A DNA stretch of 37,218 bases from Lachnospiraceae bacterium (GTDB lineage: Bacteria; Bacillota; Clostridia; Lachnospirales; Lachnospiraceae). Within the stretch, counting starts at the first letter, position 1. Each line of letters starts with the position of its first letter. The stretch spans positions 1 to 37,218 of the forward strand of contig JAAVAF010000052.1 of the NCBI GenBank assembly GCA_014804225.1, given 5' to 3'. Under the pieces are notes generated by a model that searched no databases, had not been told where the DNA came from, and was given only the letters and a program-made list of their open reading frames with translations. Below, piece by piece: positions 34,132 to 37,218 of the stretch. Position numbers and translations under genes: made by a program.

Positions 34132-34187
34132 GCCACACAAGATATCTTAAAATGTTCTATCAATATCAATCGGAATGGAGGATTAAT

Positions 34188-34403
34188 ATGAGTAACAAAG
34201 AAAAAGTTGTTCAGCTTTTAGACAGTGTCCCTGAATATAAAATGGGTTACATTTTGGCATATATACAAGGCATTACTGCTGATGAAGAAGCTGATGATTT
34301 ATTCTGCCAAAAGATAGTAGAGGATTATGAAAACGATCCCGATCCGGACAAAGGCCAAGAATTTACATTAGAGGAATGTAAGAAAGAATGGGGGATTGAC
34401 TGA
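34188..34403 (+). CDS. Putative antitoxin of a RelE-type toxin-antitoxin pair
   Basis: A 71-aa acidic protein. The N-terminal part (KEKVVQLLDSVPEYKMGYILAYIQG) is helical, then an acidic Glu/Asp stretch and a C-terminal helix (FTLEECKKEWGID) that probably wraps the toxin. The start at 34188 has GGAGG 7 nt upstream; the frame is open further upstream to 33966 only because it runs through the 37-nt repeats. The stop (TGA) shares one base with the toxin ATG. No ribbon-helix-helix or HTH signature is obvious, so DNA binding and autoregulation are not assured. Identity rests mainly on position, size and charge. Confidence 0.78.
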   Translation: MSNKEKVVQLLDSVPEYKMGYILAYIQGITADEEADDLFCQKIVEDYENDPDPDKGQEFTLEECKKEWGID

Positions 34404-34654
34404 TGTATCAAATTATCCTTAAGAAACGGGCGAAAAAGTTTATTGACAAACTTCCCATAAATGAACGCAGAAGGATTGTAACTGCGATTGAGCTGCTGCC
34501 AAATGGCGAGGACATCAAAAAAGTAAAAGGTCATAATGATTTATTAAGACTCCGTGTGGGTAGTTACAGAATTATCTATTCTGTTGATAACGGAAAATGT
34601 ATTATTTATGTCATTGACGCCGGAAATCGCGGTGAAATCTATAACAGATATTAA
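34403..34654 (+). CDS. RelE/ParE-family toxin
   Basis: An 83-aa basic protein with the RelE fold pattern: MYQIILKKRAKKFIDKLP, a helical hairpin, KVKGHNDLLRLRVGSYRIIYSV and a C-terminal strand IIYVIDAGNRGEIYNRY. The LRVGSYRIIYSV core is diagnostic for RelE-type mRNA interferases, and the basic residues and terminal Tyr fit RNA cleavage at the ribosome; a ParE-like gyrase target cannot be excluded. It overlaps the antitoxin gene by one base, so the two are coupled. The pair sits between a two-component system and its likely transporter target. Confidence 0.9.
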   Translation: MYQIILKKRAKKFIDKLPINERRRIVTAIELLPNGEDIKKVKGHNDLLRLRVGSYRIIYSVDNGKCIIYVIDAGNRGEIYNRY

Positions 34655-34875
34655 TTCTTATTTTTTACTTGTTATTGTTTCTAAAAATCATATCATTTAC
34701 AGTTCCTAAATTTTCCCATATTTTAAAACGTTGCTATTCCCCCTAAAATTAAGATTATTATAAGGTTATTTTCATTTTGCTTTAATGTATTAGTTTTATG
34801 ATTTCTGATGAAAGCATTTATACGAAAGGCAATCACAATTATTGTCAATATTTTCACAGAAAGGAATGAAGCAAA

Positions 34876-35598
34876 ATGAACATTATCGAAACCAAAAACC
34901 TGACAAAGGGCAGCGGTGAGCAAATGCGTGTCAATAAACTTGACTTGGCGATTCCCGAGGGTTGTGTCTACGGATTTCTTGGGCCAAACGGCGCAGGTAA
35001 AACAACGACGCTAAAGCTCCTGCTTGGGCTGCTCAAGCCAACGGATGGCACCATTACTTTTTTCGGGCAGAAAATGACAGAGCAAAACCGTTTGTCCATT
35101 CTTAGGCATACCGGGAGCCTGATCGAAAATCCAAGTTACTACGGACATTTGACGGGACTGGAAAATTTACATATTATGGCAAAACTTAAAAAAGTCCCTG
35201 CCGAAGAAATTGAAAAAGCACTGCACACTGTCCGCTTATATGAGCAAAAAGATAAAAAAGTGAAACTGTATTCACTCGGTATGAAGCAGCGGCTTGGCAT
35301 TGCAATGGCGCTGCTTGGAAATCCCCGCGTCTTAATTCTCGACGAGCCGACAAACGGCTTAGATCCTGCGGGAATACAGGAAATGCGCGAGTTTATCAAG
35401 GATCTCCCTACGACGCATCAAATGACCGTTATCGTATCCAGTCATCTTTTGAGCGAGGTGGAGCAGATGGCTGACATGGTTGGTATTATCCATCATGGAG
35501 AGCTTGTTTTTCAAGGAACAATGGCGACGTTGGAAGCGCAGGGCGACGGATTGGAAGAAGTCTTTTTGAAATTGACGGAAGGCGGTGAAAGTCTGTGA
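34876..35598 (+). CDS. Lantibiotic-immunity/BcrA-type ABC transporter ATPase
   Basis: A 240-aa ABC ATPase. Walker A is GPNGAGKT (36-43), the signature is a degenerate SLGMKQR (133-139), Walker B LILDEP (153-158) and the switch His is in SSHLLSE. The Q-loop position reads TGSLIENPSYYGHLTG, with Glu84 in place of Gln. This 'E-loop' is a known mark of LanF-type lantibiotic self-protection ATPases. AAAGGAATG precedes the ATG. It energises the permease encoded next, with which it overlaps by 4 nt (GTGA). The complex should remove lantibiotic-like or bacitracin-like peptides from the membrane. No lantibiotic structural or modification genes are visible, so resistance rather than producer immunity is more likely. 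Confidence 0.93.
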   Translation: MNIIETKNLTKGSGEQMRVNKLDLAIPEGCVYGFLGPNGAGKTTTLKLLLGLLKPTDGTITFFGQKMTEQNRLSILRHTGSLIENPSYYGHLTGLENLHIMAKLKKVPAEEIEKALHTVRLYEQKDKKVKLYSLGMKQRLGIAMALLGNPRVLILDEPTNGLDPAGIQEMREFIKDLPTTHQMTVIVSSHLLSEVEQMADMVGIIHHGELVFQGTMATLEAQGDGLEEVFLKLTEGGESL

Positions 35599-37142
35599 AA
35601 TATTTATCAATAGAATTACGAAAAACAAAACGCCGCGGTATCTGGCTTGTGCTTGCCGCTCTGTATGCCGTCATGATGGCGTGGACAGCATACACTTATA
35701 CCGGAAGTGGCAGACAACATTTTGTGTATGGCTGGAGGTATACTATTTATACTGCACCACTGCTCAACGCAATTATGATTCCGACTGCGATTGCCGTGTT
35801 TGCAAGCCGTATTATTGATATGGAACATAAGGGAAATACTTGGAAATTGTTGGAAACTGTGCAGAGTAAACGCGCTTTGTATTTGGCAAAGATTTTGTAT
35901 GGCGCAATCGGCGTTTTTCTCTTCTCTGCGGCGGAATTTGTCGGACTGCTTTTAATGGGCGTGTATTTTGGATTTGCAGGCGCACCCGACTTATGGGCAT
36001 ATGGTCTGTTTTTCGTTCAGACCTTTGTCATCAGTTTCAATTTATTTTTGCTGCAGATGATTATTTCACTTTTGTTTTCCAATCAAGCCGTTGCAATCTG
36101 TGTCGGACTTTGCGGAAGTATGGCGGGATTATTTCTGATGTATCTCCCGCAGTGGCCGCTTTTGCGTTGTATTATTCCGTGGGGACATTATGGCGCGACA
36201 ATGTTTGTGGGAATGGACTGGAATGCGGAGACGCGCAAAATTGTCGGATTTTATTATATGTGGCAGGATAACGGCGCAATCCTCTTTATTGCCTGCTGGT
36301 TTCTCCTTTTGATGATTGGCGGATGGTTTCTTTTCAAAAATATGGACACGGACGGCTATCATTTTCAGGGAATATTCCGGCAAAAAGAGAGGGCTTTTTC
36401 GACTGACAAGCCTGTGAAAATTCCCCATATGCCTATAGAATTAATGAAGACAAAGCGTACTCCCATATGGCTTGCTTTTCTGATTCTTCCCTTGATTTCT
36501 TCTTTTATCGGAACGGCAAACTACCTGAACAATATCGAAATCTTGACAAGCACATGGCACTCATTATGGACGCAGCATTCTCTGTTTTTCGCTTATATTT
36601 TTATGCCGCCTCTGATTGGCGTTTATGCAAGTTATCTGTGGCGTCTGGAACATAACGGCACGAATTGGAATATGATTTTGGCGCATACCAGCGCCTATCG
36701 GATTGTTTTTGACAAAATCGCAGTATGTTCTGTCGTTTCGCTGTTCACGATGCTGTGGCTCGGCTTTTTGTTTATCACATGTGGATTGATAGCGGGAATT
36801 ACGACGCCTATTCCTGTAGAACTTGTAGATTGGATTGTCTGTGGCTTTATCGGGAGTGTATCCGTCTGCGCGATACAATCGTTTTTGTCGCTTTGGATTA
36901 GAAGCTTTGCCGTTCCGATTGGGCTGGCGCTGATTGGCGGTTTTGCAGGCCTTGTTGTCACAGCAAAGGGCGCTATGTATACAATCCCTTATGCATTGTT
37001 AAGTGTCGGTCTGCGTGCAAATAACCCGAACCGTGAGCTTGATTACAATCTATTTTTGACTTCATCAGTCATTTATATTCTTTTCTTTTATCTGCTGAGT
37101 GTGGCTTATATCAAGTGCCATGATGTGAAAACGCAGGGGTAG
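35595..37142 (+). CDS. ABC-2 permease, apparent tandem fusion of two LanE/LanG-like subunits
   Basis: A 515-aa membrane protein starting with GTG inside the stop of the ATPase gene. It contains two similar halves. The first begins MKYLSIELRKTKRRGIWLVL and the second, at about residue 275, IPHMPIELMKTKRTPIWLAF; each is followed by about six hydrophobic segments (total about 12). The halves are joined by a cytoplasmic segment (FKNMDTDGYHFQGIFRQKER). Lantibiotic immunity transporters normally have two separate permeases of about 240-250 residues each (LanE and LanG), so this looks like a fusion of both. The partner ATPase would then serve as a homodimer. A palindrome overlaps its stop codon (37133-37155). 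Confidence 0.9.
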   Translation: MKYLSIELRKTKRRGIWLVLAALYAVMMAWTAYTYTGSGRQHFVYGWRYTIYTAPLLNAIMIPTAIAVFASRIIDMEHKGNTWKLLETVQSKRALYLAKILYGAIGVFLFSAAEFVGLLLMGVYFGFAGAPDLWAYGLFFVQTFVISFNLFLLQMIISLLFSNQAVAICVGLCGSMAGLFLMYLPQWPLLRCIIPWGHYGATMFVGMDWNAETRKIVGFYYMWQDNGAILFIACWFLLLMIGGWFLFKNMDTDGYHFQGIFRQKERAFSTDKPVKIPHMPIELMKTKRTPIWLAFLILPLISSFIGTANYLNNIEILTSTWHSLWTQHSLFFAYIFMPPLIGVYASYLWRLEHNGTNWNMILAHTSAYRIVFDKIAVCSVVSLFTMLWLGFLFITCGLIAGITTPIPVELVDWIVCGFIGSVSVCAIQSFLSLWIRSFAVPIGLALIGGFAGLVVTAKGAMYTIPYALLSVGLRANNPNRELDYNLFLTSSVIYILFFYLLSVAYIKCHDVKTQG

Positions 37143-37155
37143 TAATTACCCCTGC
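37133..37155 (+). terminator. Hairpin overlapping the permease stop codon
   Basis: GCAGGGGTA (37133-37141) and TACCCCTGC (37147-37155) form a perfect 9-bp stem with a 5-nt loop that includes the last base of the stop codon. No T-run follows directly, so it may be a weak terminator or an mRNA-stabilising hairpin. Confidence 0.5.
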
Positions 37156-37218
37156 AATCATGCTATTTTATAATTTCTTTTTCTCAATACTTTTCAAAAA
37201 AGTTTTCTTTAGTTCCTG

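Noticed and set aside
33966..34187. N-terminal extension of the antitoxin frame reading through the 37-nt repeats
   Set aside because: A 37-nt period shifts the reading frame in every unit, so the encoded peptide is not repetitive, and the ATG at 34188 has a proper GGAGG site.
34655..34875. A dedicated promoter with a two-component operator for the ABC transporter
   Set aside because: The region is AT-rich and must contain a promoter, but no clear -35/-10 pair with acceptable spacing or a convincing direct repeat for the response regulator could be picked out by eye.

Overview
This window looks like a chromosomal segment from a low-GC, Gram-positive, anaerobic gut or rumen clostridium, most likely Lachnospiraceae. 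The reasons are AT-rich intergenic DNA, strong AGGAGG-type ribosome binding sites, consensus sigma-A promoters, an N-terminal-rubredoxin (reverse) rubrerythrin, very large secreted pectin enzymes and a GH36 alpha-galactosidase. A Lachnospira-like pectin specialist would fit, but the genus cannot be fixed from this sequence. No rRNA, tRNA, CRISPR array, intact transposon or replication origin was seen.

Layout. 1-5.2 kb: a decayed nuclease-family remnant, a two-gene operon (unknown protein plus MerR regulator) with a consensus promoter and a structured leader, a histidine kinase/response regulator operon in the less common HK-RR order, and a divergent reverse rubrerythrin. 5.2-17.4 kb: an operon of two giant secreted enzymes, a PL9 pectate lyase (2160 aa) followed by a CE8 pectin methylesterase (1884 aa). 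They share signal peptide style, acidic N-terminal linkers, a related beta-sandwich-like module and C-terminal Ig-like repeats. The esterase should demethylate homogalacturonan and the lyase cleave the product. 17.6-25 kb: a second nuclease-family pseudogene with an internal deletion, the biotin transporter gene bioY behind a BirA-type operator, and a 2006-aa surface protein with a Pro/Glu/Asp/Lys stalk, Fn3-like repeats and a Big_2-like domain. 25-31.2 kb: a GNAT acetyltransferase, a small HENEH metalloprotease-like protein, a Cys-rich unknown, a membrane protein, the GH36 alpha-galactosidase and an M19 dipeptidase. 31.3-37.2 kb: a third nuclease-family remnant, a response regulator/kinase operon, and, divergently, a RelE-type toxin-antitoxin pair followed by a lantibiotic-immunity-like ABC transporter. 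Its ATPase has an 'E-loop' and its permease looks like two ABC-2 subunits fused in tandem.

The most unusual signals are non-coding. (i) Four copies of a structured repeat (2267-2353, 4376-4457, 26539-26612, 27144-27242) share a gap-free 29-nt core followed by one or two hairpins. The stems change sequence but stay paired, and each copy ends in a T-run on the same strand as the core. (ii) A 37-nt hairpin unit is repeated four times in tandem just upstream of the toxin-antitoxin genes and appears once more, in the same relative orientation, in the 5' leader of the MerR operon. (iii) A palindrome of the form TGACA-N3/4-TGTCA occurs at six places. The five intragenic copies all lie in the same codon phase, and three are the identical 14-mer TGACACTTGTGTCA.
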